Shown in pieces: positions 8,191 to 16,522 of a stretch of 64,000 nt of DNA (the stretch's first letter is position 1; every line of letters starts with the position of its first letter). This DNA is from an uncultured Eubacteriales bacterium (GTDB taxonomy: Bacteria; Bacillota; Clostridia; Oscillospirales; CAG-272). The translations under genes were made by a program, and so were the position numbers. Where the stretch lies: positions 1 through 64,000 of the forward strand of contig CAKSPO010000003.1 in the NCBI GenBank assembly GCA_934481515.1. Reading direction: 5' to 3'. A model generated the notes under the pieces. That model made no database searches. It worked only from the letters and a program-made list of their open reading frames with translations, and was not told the DNA's origin.

Positions 8191-8426
8191 GTAGGGGCGG
8201 GGTCAACCCGCCCGTTTGCACGGATTTTGCGGTACATCTGGTAGGGGCACCAACAAGCGCCGCCCGTTTGTATGGGTTTCGTGGAATGTAGGAAAAGGGC
8301 ATCAAGGATTGCCGTTCCGGTGGTTCGGATTCCGTATCACAGAGGGAAACAAAAGCCAACGTCGGGAATCCCGCCGGGATGGTTGTGCGGATTCCTCAAA
8401 AGCGGGCGGGTAGACCCCGCCCCTAC
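8191..8426. mobile_element. MITE-like GC-rich element, copy 2
   Basis: A 236-bp relative of the element at 7811-7997. Its terminal inverted repeats (left end GTAGGGGCGGGGTCAACCC) match with about one difference over 24 bp. It has an extra internal segment starting with another GTAGGGGCACC motif, as if two elements were nested or duplicated. Confidence 0.5.
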
Positions 8427-8488
8427 GAGGGAGAGGGGATTCCGACGTTTGACGGGAGCCGGAAGCGGAATGTGCAGATGGGATTTTT
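8427..8488. repeat. 62-bp direct repeat beside the MITE-like element, copy 2
   Basis: Identical to 7998-8059 and at the same position relative to the inverted-repeat element. Confidence 0.85.
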
Positions 8489-8595
8489 CGTCCGGCGGAG
8501 CCGGAAGCGTAAAGGAACTCCTTTTTTGCAATGCCGAAAAGATTGTCGAACCGGAATCTGAAAATCGGCGTTTTGCGAAAAAAAGCGAAAAGGGC

Positions 8596-8624
8596 TTGCA
8601 AAACGAAGAAAAATGTGATATACT
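8596..8624 (+). promoter_or_regulatory. Promoter of the metK transcript
   Basis: TTGCAA (8596-8601), a 17-bp spacer and TATACT (8619-8624). Transcription should start near 8631, just before the riboswitch. Confidence 0.78.
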
Positions 8625-8638
8625 GAATGCAATAGAAT

Positions 8639-8727
8639 ATATCTTATCAAGAGTAACGTAGTGACAGGCACGATGATGTTACAGCAACCTGCAGGAACGT
8701 AAGGTGCTAAATCCTGTTAGATGAGAG
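8639..8727 (+). ncRNA. SAM riboswitch (S-box, SAM-I family) controlling metK
   Basis: The leader shows the S-box core: P1 strand TCTTATC followed by AAGAG, then GACAGGCACGATGATGT, the conserved CAGCAACCTGC, AAGGTGCTAAATCCTG, and the closing P1 strand GATGAGA (8720-8726), which pairs with 8642-8648. The P3 arm differs from the common GGGACTGGC version but keeps pairing (GTGAC with GTTAC). An intrinsic terminator follows directly and the next gene is S-adenosylmethionine synthetase. S-box RNAs bind S-adenosylmethionine and favour termination when it is plentiful, so this is feedback control of metK. Confidence 0.9.
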
Positions 8728-8734
8728 CCGGATT

Positions 8735-8758
8735 GCTCCGTCGGAACGGAGCTTTTTT
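8735..8758 (+). terminator. Riboswitch terminator before metK
   Basis: Hairpin GCTCCGT-CGGA-ACGGAGC followed by six T residues, immediately after the P1 helix of the S-box. It is the expression platform. Confidence 0.88.
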
Positions 8759-8819
8759 GTTGTCTGAAAAAAGGAAAGATATGTTTTAGAATCTAAAACG
8801 TACAGGAGTATCGGAAAAA

Positions 8820-9995
8820 ATGAGCAGAAAACTGTTTACCAGTGAGTCGGTGACGGAAGGGCATCCCGACAAGATCAGCGACAAGATCTCGGACGCAATT
8901 CTGGACGAGATGCTGCGGCAGGATCCCATGTCACGGGTTGCCTGTGAGACCTTCTGCACCACGGGTCTGGTATGTGTGATGGGTGAGGTGACCACCAAGG
9001 CGCAGGTGGACATTCAGAAGATTGTGCGGGAGACCGTGCGGGAGATCGGCTATGACCGTGCCAAATACGGCTTCGACTGCGACAGTTGCGCGGTGATTAC
9101 CTCGTTGCACGCGCAGTCTCCGGATATTGCCATGGGAGTGGATCGCTCCTATGAGGCGAAGAACGGTACCGAAAACGATGCATTCGAGATCGGAGCGGGG
9201 GATCAGGGGCTGATGTTCGGTTATGCCTGCAACGAGACCCCGGAACTGATGCCGCTTCCCGTTTCGCTGGCGCACCGGCTTGCCAAGCGGCTGACCGAGG
9301 TGCGCAAGACGGGAGTTGTTCCGTATCTGCGTCCGGACGGAAAAACGCAGGTGACGGTAGAGTATAACGAAGAAGGAAAGCCTGTCCGTGTGGATACCAT
9401 TGTCATTTCCTCTCAGCACAGTTCTGAGGTTGCGCTGGAAGAAATCCGCAAGGATCTGATCCGTGAGGTCATTGTTCCGGTCATTCCGGCGGACATGATG
9501 GATGCAGAGACCAAAATCTATGTCAATCCTACCGGGCGGTTTGTGATCGGCGGCCCCGCCGGCGACACGGGTTTGACCGGTCGCAAGATCATTGTGGACA
9601 CCTACGGAGGCTATGCCCGTCACGGCGGCGGCGCCTTCTCCGGAAAAGACCCGACCAAGGTGGATCGCTCTGCCTGCTATGCCGCGCGTTATGTGGCAAA
9701 GAACATTGTCAAGGCGGGACTGGCGGACAAATGTGAGGTGCAGGTGGCGTATGCCATCGGTGTCGCAAAGCCGGTTTCCGTGACCATTGACACCTTCGGA
9801 ACGGCGAAAATTCCGGAGGAGGAGATCGAAAGAAGGGTTCTGAAGCTGGTGGATTTGCGCCCGGCGGCAATCATCAAGCGGTTTGATCTGCGCCGTCCCA
9901 TTTACGCAGAGCTTGCGGCTTACGGGCATATGGGGAGAGAGGATCTCCATGCGCCGTGGGAGGAATGCGATCTGGTTCCGGCACTTTTGAGGTAA
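8820..9995 (+). CDS. metK: S-adenosylmethionine synthetase
   Basis: A 391-residue protein of the standard family length. It makes S-adenosylmethionine from methionine and ATP in the cytoplasm, normally as a homotetramer. Family motifs are present in order: [10 protein letters not shown] near residue 13, [12 protein letters not shown] near 122 and the P-loop-like [17 protein letters not shown] near 263. The start follows an AGGAG motif with somewhat long spacing. Expression is under the S-box riboswitch and terminator directly upstream. A dispersed repeat element and a terminator follow the stop codon, so the gene appears monocistronic. Confidence 0.98.
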   Translation: MSRKLFTSESVTEGHPDKISDKISDAILDEMLRQDPMSRVACETFCTTGLVCVMGEVTTKAQVDIQKIVRETVREIGYDRAKYGFDCDSCAVITSLHAQSPDIAMGVDRSYEAKNGTENDAFEIGAGDQGLMFGYACNETPELMPLPVSLAHRLAKRLTEVRKTGVVPYLRPDGKTQVTVEYNEEGKPVRVDTIVISSQHSSEVALEEIRKDLIREVIVPVIPADMMDAETKIYVNPTGRFVIGGPAGDTGLTGRKIIVDTYGGYARHGGGAFSGKDPTKVDRSACYAARYVAKNIVKAGLADKCEVQVAYAIGVAKPVSVTIDTFGTAKIPEEEIERRVLKLVDLRPAAIIKRFDLRRPIYAELAAYGHMGREDLHAPWEECDLVPALLR

Positions 9996-10167
9996 CACCG
10001 TACCATTCGCGACCTGCGTACTCGCTTGCATCTTTCTCATCGTACTTTACAAAAATCTTTGTCTGCAGTTCGGCTATAGCCTGCGAATTTTTGTATCGTC
10101 TGACGAGAAACCCGACTTTCAAATTGCAGTTTGCACCATCGGAACTGCGCGGTATTGCCTTGAAGAA
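9996..10167. repeat. ~170-bp dispersed intergenic element, copy A
   Basis: Directly after the metK stop codon. It is alignable over its full length with 16237-16411 downstream of pepD (e.g. shared TCGTCTGACG and GCACCAT..GAACTGC). Its central hairpin (10048-10095) closes with TACAAAAAT/ATTTTTGTA, whereas copy B closes with CACAAAAAT, a compensatory base-pair change. Frames are not conserved between copies, so it is noncoding. Confidence 0.75.
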
Positions 10168-10178
10168 ATAAAAAATGC

Positions 10179-10215
10179 AACGCGGAACCGCCCACCGGGT
10201 GCTTCCGCGTTTTTT
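10179..10215 (+). terminator. Terminator between metK and recD2
   Basis: AACGCGGAA and TTCCGCGTT form the stem and run into a T tract. Its location rules out the ATG at 10175 as the start of the recD2 gene. Confidence 0.78.
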
Positions 10216-10258
10216 GAAGAAAATCCGCATCTTTGCGGAAAGAAAGGAGGGAAAGCCG

Positions 10259-12511
10259 ATGCCGGGGGAAGAGTCGGAGGCGAGGCGGCAGGAGGACGAA
10301 TACGGGCTGTTGCGCATCAGCGGAACCATTGAGCATGTGATCTATGCCAATGAGGAAAACGGGTTTGCCATCTGCGACCTCGGGACGGATCAGGACGATC
10401 TGATTACCGTAACGGGAACGCTGCCTTACATCGGGGAGGGCGATCTTGTCACGGTCTACGGCAAGTGGGTGCACAATCCGAAATACGGCAGGCAGTTTCG
10501 CGTGGAGCAATGCGAAAAACAGCTGCCCGCGGACAAGGCATCCATTCTCCGGTATCTTTCGGCGGGGAGTATCAAGGGCATCGGTCCAAAAACCGCACAG
10601 CGGATTGTGGATATGTACGGAGAGGAAAGCTTTGATGTGATCGAAAATCACCCGGAGTGGCTTTCGGACATTCACGGAATCACGCCGAAGCGCGCCGCCG
10701 AGATTTCCGAGGAGTTCCGCAGGCAGGCGGGCATCCGGTCTGCGATGCTCTTCTTCCGGGAATATTTCGGTGCGGCAACCACGGTCCGAATCTACAAGAA
10801 GTGGGGCGGGAACGCGGTGGATGTGGCAAAGAAGAACCCGTATCTGCTTTGCGAAGAGATTGAAGGAATCGGTTTTGAGCGTGCCGACCGGATGGCGCTT
10901 CGTCTGGGGCTTCAGCCGGATGACCCGGAGCGGCTTTGCAGCGGAGCACTGTATCTGCTTTCCTATCACGCGCGGCAAAACGGGCACGTCTGCCTTCCGC
11001 GGGAAAAGCTGACCGAGAGTGCCGCACGTCTGTTGGAATGCCGGCAGGAGCAGGCAGAGGCGGCGGTGGAGGAACTGCTCCGGCGAAAAAAGCTTTACAG
11101 CGTCCGGTTCGGGGAAACGGTCTATCTTTACGAGCGGCAGATGTACGAGGACGAGAAATACATTGCCAAAAAGCTGTTGCTTCTGAATCGGGTCTGTCCT
11201 GCCATGGATACGGCGAATATCTCCGCCTTCATCCGGAAAGAGGAGGGGCAAAGCGGGATGCGGTATGCTCAGCTCCAGCGGCAGGCGATTTCCGATGCGC
11301 TGGAGAATGGGGTCATGCTGCTCACCGGCGGGCCCGGAACCGGAAAAACCACGGTGGTGCGTGCTCTGATGCATATTTTTACGGCGATGGATTGCAACAT
11401 CGCGCTGTGCGCTCCGACGGGACGTGCGGCAAAACGACTCTCGGAGTCCACTTCCTCCGAGACGAAAACCATTCACCGGCTTCTGGAATACAGCGGGGAG
11501 GAAACCGGGGGAATCCGGTTTCACCGGGACGAGAACAATCTTCTGGAGGAAAACGTCATCATCGTGGACGAGGCTTCCATGGTGGATAACCATCTGATGA
11601 GCGCCTTGCTCCGCGCCGTCAAGCCGGGAGCCAGGATGATTCTCATCGGCGACGCCGACCAGCTCCCTTCCGTAGGGGCGGGAAATGTTCTGCGGGATCT
11701 GCTTGCTTCCGACCGCTTTGCAACGGTTCGCCTGAATGAAATCTTCCGGCAGGCAAGGCAGAGTATGATTATCACCAATGCTCATGCGATCAACCGCGGA
11801 GAGATGCCGCAGCTGGATGTCAGAGACAATGACTTTTTCTTTCTCCCGCGAAGCACGGAAGCGGAAATTGCCGCGACCATAACGGAGCTGTACCGCACAA
11901 GGCTTCCGAAGGTGTACGGAGACATGGCGCGGAGCGGGACGCAGGTCATTGCCGCGTCGCGGAAGGGAGAAACCGGGACGGAGCATCTTAATGTTTTGTT
12001 GCAGGCGGCGCTCAATCCTCCTGCCGCCGGAAAGCGGGAATACCGGTACCGGGAACTGATTTATCGGGAGGGCGATCGTGTCATGCAGGTGCGGAACAAT
12101 TATGACATTTGTTGGGAGCGGGAGGACGGAAGTGCCGGAAACGGCATTTTCAATGGAGACATCGGTATCATTCTGCGGATTTCGATTCCGGATGAGACCA
12201 TGGAGATCCGGTTTGACGACCGCACGGTCAGCTACGATTTTCATGCTCTGGAGGATCTGGAGCCGGCGTATGCGGTCACGGTGCACAAGAGTCAGGGAAG
12301 CGAATATCCGATTGTGATTCTTCCGATGGGGAATGCGCCGGCGATGCTGCTCTCAAGAAATCTTTTATATACCGCAGTGACAAGGGCACAGTGCATGGTG
12401 ATTCTGGTGGGCAGACGGGAGGTTGTATCCGCAATGGTGTCAAACAACCGTCAGTCCATGCGATATACGGGGCTGTTACAATGGCTGAACGAAAAAAGAT
12501 CAGACAGATAA
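10259..12511 (+). CDS. recD2: RecD2-type DNA helicase
   Basis: A 750-residue superfamily 1B 5'-3' DNA helicase of the RecD2 group, which works without RecBC and acts in DNA repair. Order of parts: an N-terminal OB-like region (residues 15-90), helix-hairpin-helix motifs around IKGIGPKTAQRIV, Walker A GGPGTGKTT near 357, Walker B VIIVDEASMVD near 433, and the C-terminal motif TVHKSQGSEYP near 675. I set the start at MPGEESE because AAAGGAGGG precedes it; the longer frame would begin inside the upstream terminator. The last 31 bp overlap the comF gene, indicating a two-gene operon. Confidence 0.95.
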   Translation: MPGEESEARRQEDEYGLLRISGTIEHVIYANEENGFAICDLGTDQDDLITVTGTLPYIGEGDLVTVYGKWVHNPKYGRQFRVEQCEKQLPADKASILRYLSAGSIKGIGPKTAQRIVDMYGEESFDVIENHPEWLSDIHGITPKRAAEISEEFRRQAGIRSAMLFFREYFGAATTVRIYKKWGGNAVDVAKKNPYLLCEEIEGIGFERADRMALRLGLQPDDPERLCSGALYLLSYHARQNGHVCLPREKLTESAARLLECRQEQAEAAVEELLRRKKLYSVRFGETVYLYERQMYEDEKYIAKKLLLLNRVCPAMDTANISAFIRKEEGQSGMRYAQLQRQAISDALENGVMLLTGGPGTGKTTVVRALMHIFTAMDCNIALCAPTGRAAKRLSESTSSETKTIHRLLEYSGEETGGIRFHRDENNLLEENVIIVDEASMVDNHLMSALLRAVKPGARMILIGDADQLPSVGAGNVLRDLLASDRFATVRLNEIFRQARQSMIITNAHAINRGEMPQLDVRDNDFFFLPRSTEAEIAATITELYRTRLPKVYGDMARSGTQVIAASRKGETGTEHLNVLLQAALNPPAAGKREYRYRELIYREGDRVMQVRNNYDICWEREDGSAGNGIFNGDIGIILRISIPDETMEIRFDDRTVSYDFHALEDLEPAYAVTVHKSQGSEYPIVILPMGNAPAMLLSRNLLYTAVTRAQCMVILVGRREVVSAMVSNNRQSMRYTGLLQWLNEKRSDR

Positions 12512-13275
12512 TTTATGACCTTCTGTTCCCGCCGCGGTGCGCTTCCTGCCGGACGCTTTTGGATTGGTACCGGGAGGATCCGGACACCGGCGAAACGCTT
12601 TGCCGGCGCTGTCAGGCAGAATGGGAAGAGGCAAAACGGACGACATGCGAAATTTGCGGGAAGCCGGTTCCGGAATGCCGCTGCATGCCGATTCTGATGC
12701 AGGAAGCGAGATGCAGAGGCTTTTGCCGGTTGGTGTTTTACAGTCCGCGACAGGACGATGCCGTGCAGAACCGGATCATTTATCACATCAAGCGGCGGCA
12801 GGAAATCCGGGCGCCGGAGTTTCTCTGCCGGGAACTGCTTCCCGCACTGGAGCAGATTCTCGGAGACAAAATCGCCGCGAAACGGTTGCTTGTTACTTAT
12901 ATTCCGCGGCGGAGAAATGCGAAGACAAAGTACGGTGTGGATCAGGCGGAGCTGCTTGCCAAAGCCATGGCAAAGCTGACCGGAGGAGAATTCCGCCGAC
13001 TGATCCGTCGGACGCGCGGCTCCACGCAGGCGCAGAAGTTCCTCTCCCCGGAAAAGCGGTTGGAAAATGCAAAACAGGCGTTTGTTGCCGGCAGGATGGG
13101 AAACTGCCGCGGGAGAACCGTGCTGTTGCTGGATGATCTGGTGACGACCGGAGCCAGCATGGAACGATGTGTGCGGATTCTGTATCAGATGGGAGCCGGG
13201 GCAGTCTATTGCGCCTCCGTTGCCACTGATATTCCCGACCCTGCCGAAACGGTGCAGGACGGGGCGCTTTCGTGA
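12481..13275 (+). CDS. ComF-family phosphoribosyltransferase-like protein
   Basis: A 264-residue protein with the ComF layout. The N-terminal zinc finger has Cys pairs (CASC, CRRC) and a second pair group CEICGKPVPECRC; the C-terminal phosphoribosyltransferase fold carries the PRPP loop VLLLDDLVTTGAS near residue 214. In Bacillus and Haemophilus the family is needed for uptake of single-stranded DNA during natural transformation. No other competence gene is in the window. The start is the ATG at 12481, inside the end of recD2. Pairing with a helicase fits a role in DNA processing, but that is inference from context. Confidence 0.9.
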   Translation: MAERKKIRQIIYDLLFPPRCASCRTLLDWYREDPDTGETLCRRCQAEWEEAKRTTCEICGKPVPECRCMPILMQEARCRGFCRLVFYSPRQDDAVQNRIIYHIKRRQEIRAPEFLCRELLPALEQILGDKIAAKRLLVTYIPRRRNAKTKYGVDQAELLAKAMAKLTGGEFRRLIRRTRGSTQAQKFLSPEKRLENAKQAFVAGRMGNCRGRTVLLLDDLVTTGASMERCVRILYQMGAGAVYCASVATDIPDPAETVQDGALS

Positions 13276-13319
13276 TTTTTTGCGGCTGTGGCGGAATTCT
13301 GCGGGGCTTTGAAAAACTT

Positions 13320-13359
13320 GCGGGAAATGATTGCATTTCCCGCCGGAATCCTGTATAAT
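13320..13359 (+). promoter_or_regulatory. mreB-paralogue promoter with overlapping palindrome
   Basis: TTGCAT (13331-13336), a 17-bp spacer and TATAAT (13354-13359). A perfect 10-bp inverted repeat, GCGGGAAATG-ATTG-CATTTCCCGC (13320-13343), sits over the -35 box and is a plausible repressor operator. Confidence 0.78.
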
Positions 13360-13404
13360 AAAAGAAAAGTGTAAAAAACAGTTCCGGGAAGGAGGGGATG
13401 TCCG

Positions 13405-14556
13405 ATGCGGCAGACAGAGGAGAAGGACATGGCAACGAAAAAAAGAGAACGGACACCGGCACCGAAGCGGCAGGAAGAAAAAAGACCGGGCTTTTTCCGG
13501 AGACTCTTTTCCGGAAAGGGAAAATTGCAGCTCAGCCGGAACATCGGAATCGACCTCGGAACCGCCACGGTGCTGGTTTATGTGCAGGGAAAGGGCATTG
13601 TCTTGCAGGAGCCGTCGGTGGTCGCCATTGATGTCAACACCGACCGGATTCTCAAAGTCGGAAAGGAAGCCCAGCAGATGCTCGGTCGGACGCCCGGAAA
13701 CATCGTTGCGGTGCGCCCGTTGCGCGAGGGGGTCATCAGTCAGTATGAAGTGACGCTGAAGATGATACAATATTTCATCCGGCGTGCCTGCGGAAATCTG
13801 TTTTTTCCTCCGCAGGTCATGATCTGCATTCCCTCCGGAATTACGGAGGTGGAGGAGCGTGCCGTGCGGGATGCCGCGAGAGAAGCGGGCGCACATAAAA
13901 CGTATCTGATTGAGGAGCCGGTGGCGGCGGCAATCGGAGCCGGGCTGAATATTTATGCTCCGGTCGGAAACATGGTGGTTGACATCGGCGGCGGAACCAC
14001 GGATATTGCGGTCCTGTCGCTCGGCGGTGTGGTCGTGTCCCGCTCCCTCAAAATCGCGGGGGACAAATTCGACGAAGCAATTATCCGTTATGTCCGGAAG
14101 AAATACAGCGTTCTGATCGGTGAGAGAACCGCCGAAGCGGTCAAAAAACAGATCGGCGCCGTGTACGATCACAGCAACCCGAAAAGTGTGGAGGTCAAGG
14201 GACGGTGCATCAATCAGGGGCTTCCCAAGGTAATTTCCATCAGCTCCAAGGAAATGATTGAAGCGCTGGCAGAACCGGTCACGGCAATTCTGGACGGGGT
14301 CTGCTGGGTGATCGAAAATACGCCACCGGAGCTTCTGGGCGACATTCTGCGCAACGGAATCGTGATGACGGGCGGCGGCAGTCTTTTGTACGGCTTTGAC
14401 CGGCTGTTGACCCGTGTTACGGGAATCCAGACCAGGGTTGCAAAAGACGCGGTTTCCTGCGTGGCGATCGGAACCGGAAAGTCGCTGGACAATCTGGATC
14501 TGTTGCAGGAGGGCGTTCTGAACATTTCCAGGAGCCGCAGAAACGGGGAACCGTGA
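13405..14556 (+). CDS. mreB: MreB/Mbl-family actin-like protein with basic N-terminal extension
   Basis: A 383-residue bacterial actin. The core begins at SRNIGIDLGTATVLVYV (phosphate-1 motif, near residue 46), has the MVVDIGGGTTDIAVLSLGG phosphate-2 motif near 195 and the adenosine motif MTGGGSLLYGFD near 325. These proteins form membrane-bound filaments that steer cell-wall synthesis in rods. Unusually, about 45 residues precede the core, very rich in Lys/Arg and ending in FFRRLFSGKGK, which could be a membrane-binding amphipathic helix. The start follows AAGGAGG; an internal Met9 is a weaker alternative. mreC and mreD do not follow, so this looks like a stand-alone paralogue (Mbl/MreBH-like). 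Confidence 0.9.
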   Translation: MRQTEEKDMATKKRERTPAPKRQEEKRPGFFRRLFSGKGKLQLSRNIGIDLGTATVLVYVQGKGIVLQEPSVVAIDVNTDRILKVGKEAQQMLGRTPGNIVAVRPLREGVISQYEVTLKMIQYFIRRACGNLFFPPQVMICIPSGITEVEERAVRDAAREAGAHKTYLIEEPVAAAIGAGLNIYAPVGNMVVDIGGGTTDIAVLSLGGVVVSRSLKIAGDKFDEAIIRYVRKKYSVLIGERTAEAVKKQIGAVYDHSNPKSVEVKGRCINQGLPKVISISSKEMIEALAEPVTAILDGVCWVIENTPPELLGDILRNGIVMTGGGSLLYGFDRLLTRVTGIQTRVAKDAVSCVAIGTGKSLDNLDLLQEGVLNISRSRRNGEP

Positions 14557-14672
14557 GAAGCTTTCCGGAGCATTGCTTTTTGACGGCTTTGCAGTCGGAC
14601 AGAACGGATCAGGAACGGAAATATCCTCCGGGATAAGCTCCGGGGCGAAGATACAGAGGAGGAAGGTCAGGT

Positions 14673-16139
14673 ATGAAAACAGTGATCCAGGGGCGCAAGC
14701 CGGCATCGGTCTTTCGCTTTTTTGAAGAGATATGCGCCATCCCGCATCCGTCGCATCATGAGGAAAAGATTGCGGCGTATCTTGTGGATTTTGCCGAATC
14801 GCGCGGGCTGGAGTATTACACGGACGGGCTGCACAATGTTCTGATAAAATCGCCGGCGACCGAAGGAAGAGAAGCGGAGGCACCGATCCTGTTCCAGGGG
14901 CACACCGACATGGTGTGCGAAAAGAACGGCGATGTGGTACATGATTTCTTCACGGATCCGCTCAAGCTCTTTACGGACGGCAATCTTCTGGGTGCCCGCG
15001 GCACGACGCTCGGCGGGGATGACGGCATTGCGGTCGCCATGATGCTTGCCCTGCTGGACGGAGAAATTCCGTCGCATCCCGCCATGGAATGCCTTTTCAC
15101 CGTTGCGGAGGAAACCGGAATGAACGGGGCACAGGGCTTTGATTATTCCGGAATTTCCGCCCGCCGGATGGTGAACATGGACAGCGAGGAGCTGGGAGTC
15201 ATCACTGCCGGATGTGCCGGAGGAATCCGGACCGACCTGACGCTGACGGCGCAAACCGAGCCGTTTGCGGGGGAAGCGCTCCGCATTTCGGTCACGGGGC
15301 TGATGGGAGGCCATTCGGGCGAGAACATCAACAGCGGACGCGCAAACGCGAACAAGCTGATGGGAAGAGTGCTTGCGGAGCTTCTTTCCGGGCTGCCGGA
15401 GGCACAGCTGCGCCTGGTCGGGCTTTGCGGCGGTTCCAAGGACAACGCCATTCCGCGGGAATGCACGGCGGTTGTTTCCGTAAAGGATGCGGAAGCTGTA
15501 AAAGCCGTTATTACGATGCTGCAGAAAACGGAGAAAAATCTTCAGGCAGAGCTTTCGGAGGCAGATCATGCGTTCCGCCTCACCGTGGAGCGGGAACGCG
15601 CTTCGGATGCTCCTGCGCGGATGTTCACCGGAGCGGATACCAAAAATGCCGTTGCGGTGCTTGCCTGTGCGGCAAACGGGGTGCTGGAAATGAACCGGTT
15701 GGTTGAGGGACTTGTGGAATATTCCAGGAACCTCGGCGTGGTGGAAACGAGCGGAGAGACCGTCCGGTTTGTGTTTTCCGCCCGTTCCGCAAAGGAGAGC
15801 CGTTTGGATGCCTCCACGGCGGAACTGGATCTGCTTGCCGCTGTGACAGGATGCAAAACCCGTCACTACAGCAGATACCCCGGCTGGGATTTTGCAGAGA
15901 AGTCTCAGATCCGGTCGGCGTACCTCGCGGCGTACCGGGACGTGACGGGGCAGGATGCCACGGTCAATGTCATTCATGCCGGGCTGGAGTGCGGGCTGAT
16001 TTCTTCCAGAATTCCCGATATGGATATCATCTCGGTAGGACCCACCATGCATGACATCCATTCTCCGAATGAGCGGCTGGATCTCGCTTCCACCGAAATT
16101 TTCTGGAAGACCATTGTGCGTCTGATGGAGCTTCTGTAA
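14673..16139 (+). CDS. pepD: Aminoacyl-histidine dipeptidase (M20 family, PepD)
   Basis: A 488-residue cytosolic metallopeptidase of the PepD (beta-Ala-His dipeptidase) group, usual length about 485. It cleaves Xaa-His and other dipeptides. The metal and catalytic motifs are FQGHTDMVCEK near residue 77, TLGGDDGIAVAMM near 112 and TVAEETGMNGAQG near 146; LMGGHSGENINSG near 211 marks the dimerisation-domain junction. A strong GGAGGAAGG site precedes the ATG. The gene stands alone: 116 bp separate it from the mreB paralogue and a hairpin follows the stop. Confidence 0.95.
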   Translation: MKTVIQGRKPASVFRFFEEICAIPHPSHHEEKIAAYLVDFAESRGLEYYTDGLHNVLIKSPATEGREAEAPILFQGHTDMVCEKNGDVVHDFFTDPLKLFTDGNLLGARGTTLGGDDGIAVAMMLALLDGEIPSHPAMECLFTVAEETGMNGAQGFDYSGISARRMVNMDSEELGVITAGCAGGIRTDLTLTAQTEPFAGEALRISVTGLMGGHSGENINSGRANANKLMGRVLAELLSGLPEAQLRLVGLCGGSKDNAIPRECTAVVSVKDAEAVKAVITMLQKTEKNLQAELSEADHAFRLTVERERASDAPARMFTGADTKNAVAVLACAANGVLEMNRLVEGLVEYSRNLGVVETSGETVRFVFSARSAKESRLDASTAELDLLAAVTGCKTRHYSRYPGWDFAEKSQIRSAYLAAYRDVTGQDATVNVIHAGLECGLISSRIPDMDIISVGPTMHDIHSPNERLDLASTEIFWKTIVRLMELL

Positions 16140-16195
16140 TCACGTTCGCACAGAAAAGACGCGGGAATGTTCCGGAAACCGTTTCCCGGAAAAGA

Positions 16196-16234
16196 AAAAC
16201 GCTCCGGAGCGGCAGAACGCTACGGAGCGTTTTT
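16196..16234 (+). terminator. pepD terminator
   Basis: AAAACGCTCCG pairs with CGGAGCGTTTT around a 16-nt loop, with T residues closing the right arm. Confidence 0.82.
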
Positions 16235-16236
16235 AA

Positions 16237-16411
16237 AGCACCGCACACCATTTACGATTGGTGCGCTTGCTCACGCCTCTCCGCCATACTTCACAAAAAT
16301 TCTTGCCGGTAGCCCGGCTGCAGCCTGCGGATTTTTTGTGTCGTCTGACGGAACATTCGATTTTTCAGGTTGTGATTCGCACCATAGAAACTGCACGGTG
16401 CTGCCTTGAGA
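16237..16411. repeat. ~170-bp dispersed intergenic element, copy B
   Basis: Homologous to 9996-10167 along its length with many substitutions. The central hairpin is 16292-16340 (CACAAAAAT ... ATTTTTTGTG) with a GC-rich inner arm. Conservation of structure rather than frame suggests a noncoding element. Confidence 0.75.
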
Positions 16412-16522
16412 GAACGGAAAAGACCGGAACCGCTTTACCGGGAGCCGAAAGCACACCGGAGGTGCGGGGGTTTGGTTTTGATTCGGTGTCCTGCCGCCGT
16501 CCGGAGTGCCGGCGGTCGGGGT

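Larger units (their letters stand above)
7308..8595. other. Repeat-rich region without recognisable genes
   Basis: About 1.3 kb between the esterase promoter and the metK promoter. Open frames here are short, lack ribosome binding sites and resemble no family I know. The content is dominated by GC-rich inverted repeats and duplicated segments, described separately. Confidence 0.65.
16140..16522. other. Convergent intergenic region after pepD
   Basis: About 380 bp between pepD and the convergent pseudouridine synthase gene. It contains a terminator (16196-16234) and the second copy of the ~170-bp dispersed element. The remaining ~110 bp show nothing recognisable. Confidence 0.65.

Noticed and set aside
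9996..10167. Short minus-strand peptide encoded by the dispersed element
   Set aside because: Similar peptide fragments appear in both copies, but the frame shifts midway in one copy and no start or ribosome binding site is shared.
10175..10258. Upstream start for recD2
   Set aside because: The 28-codon extension lies in a terminator hairpin and has no ribosome binding site, whereas the ATG at 10259 has AAAGGAGGG.
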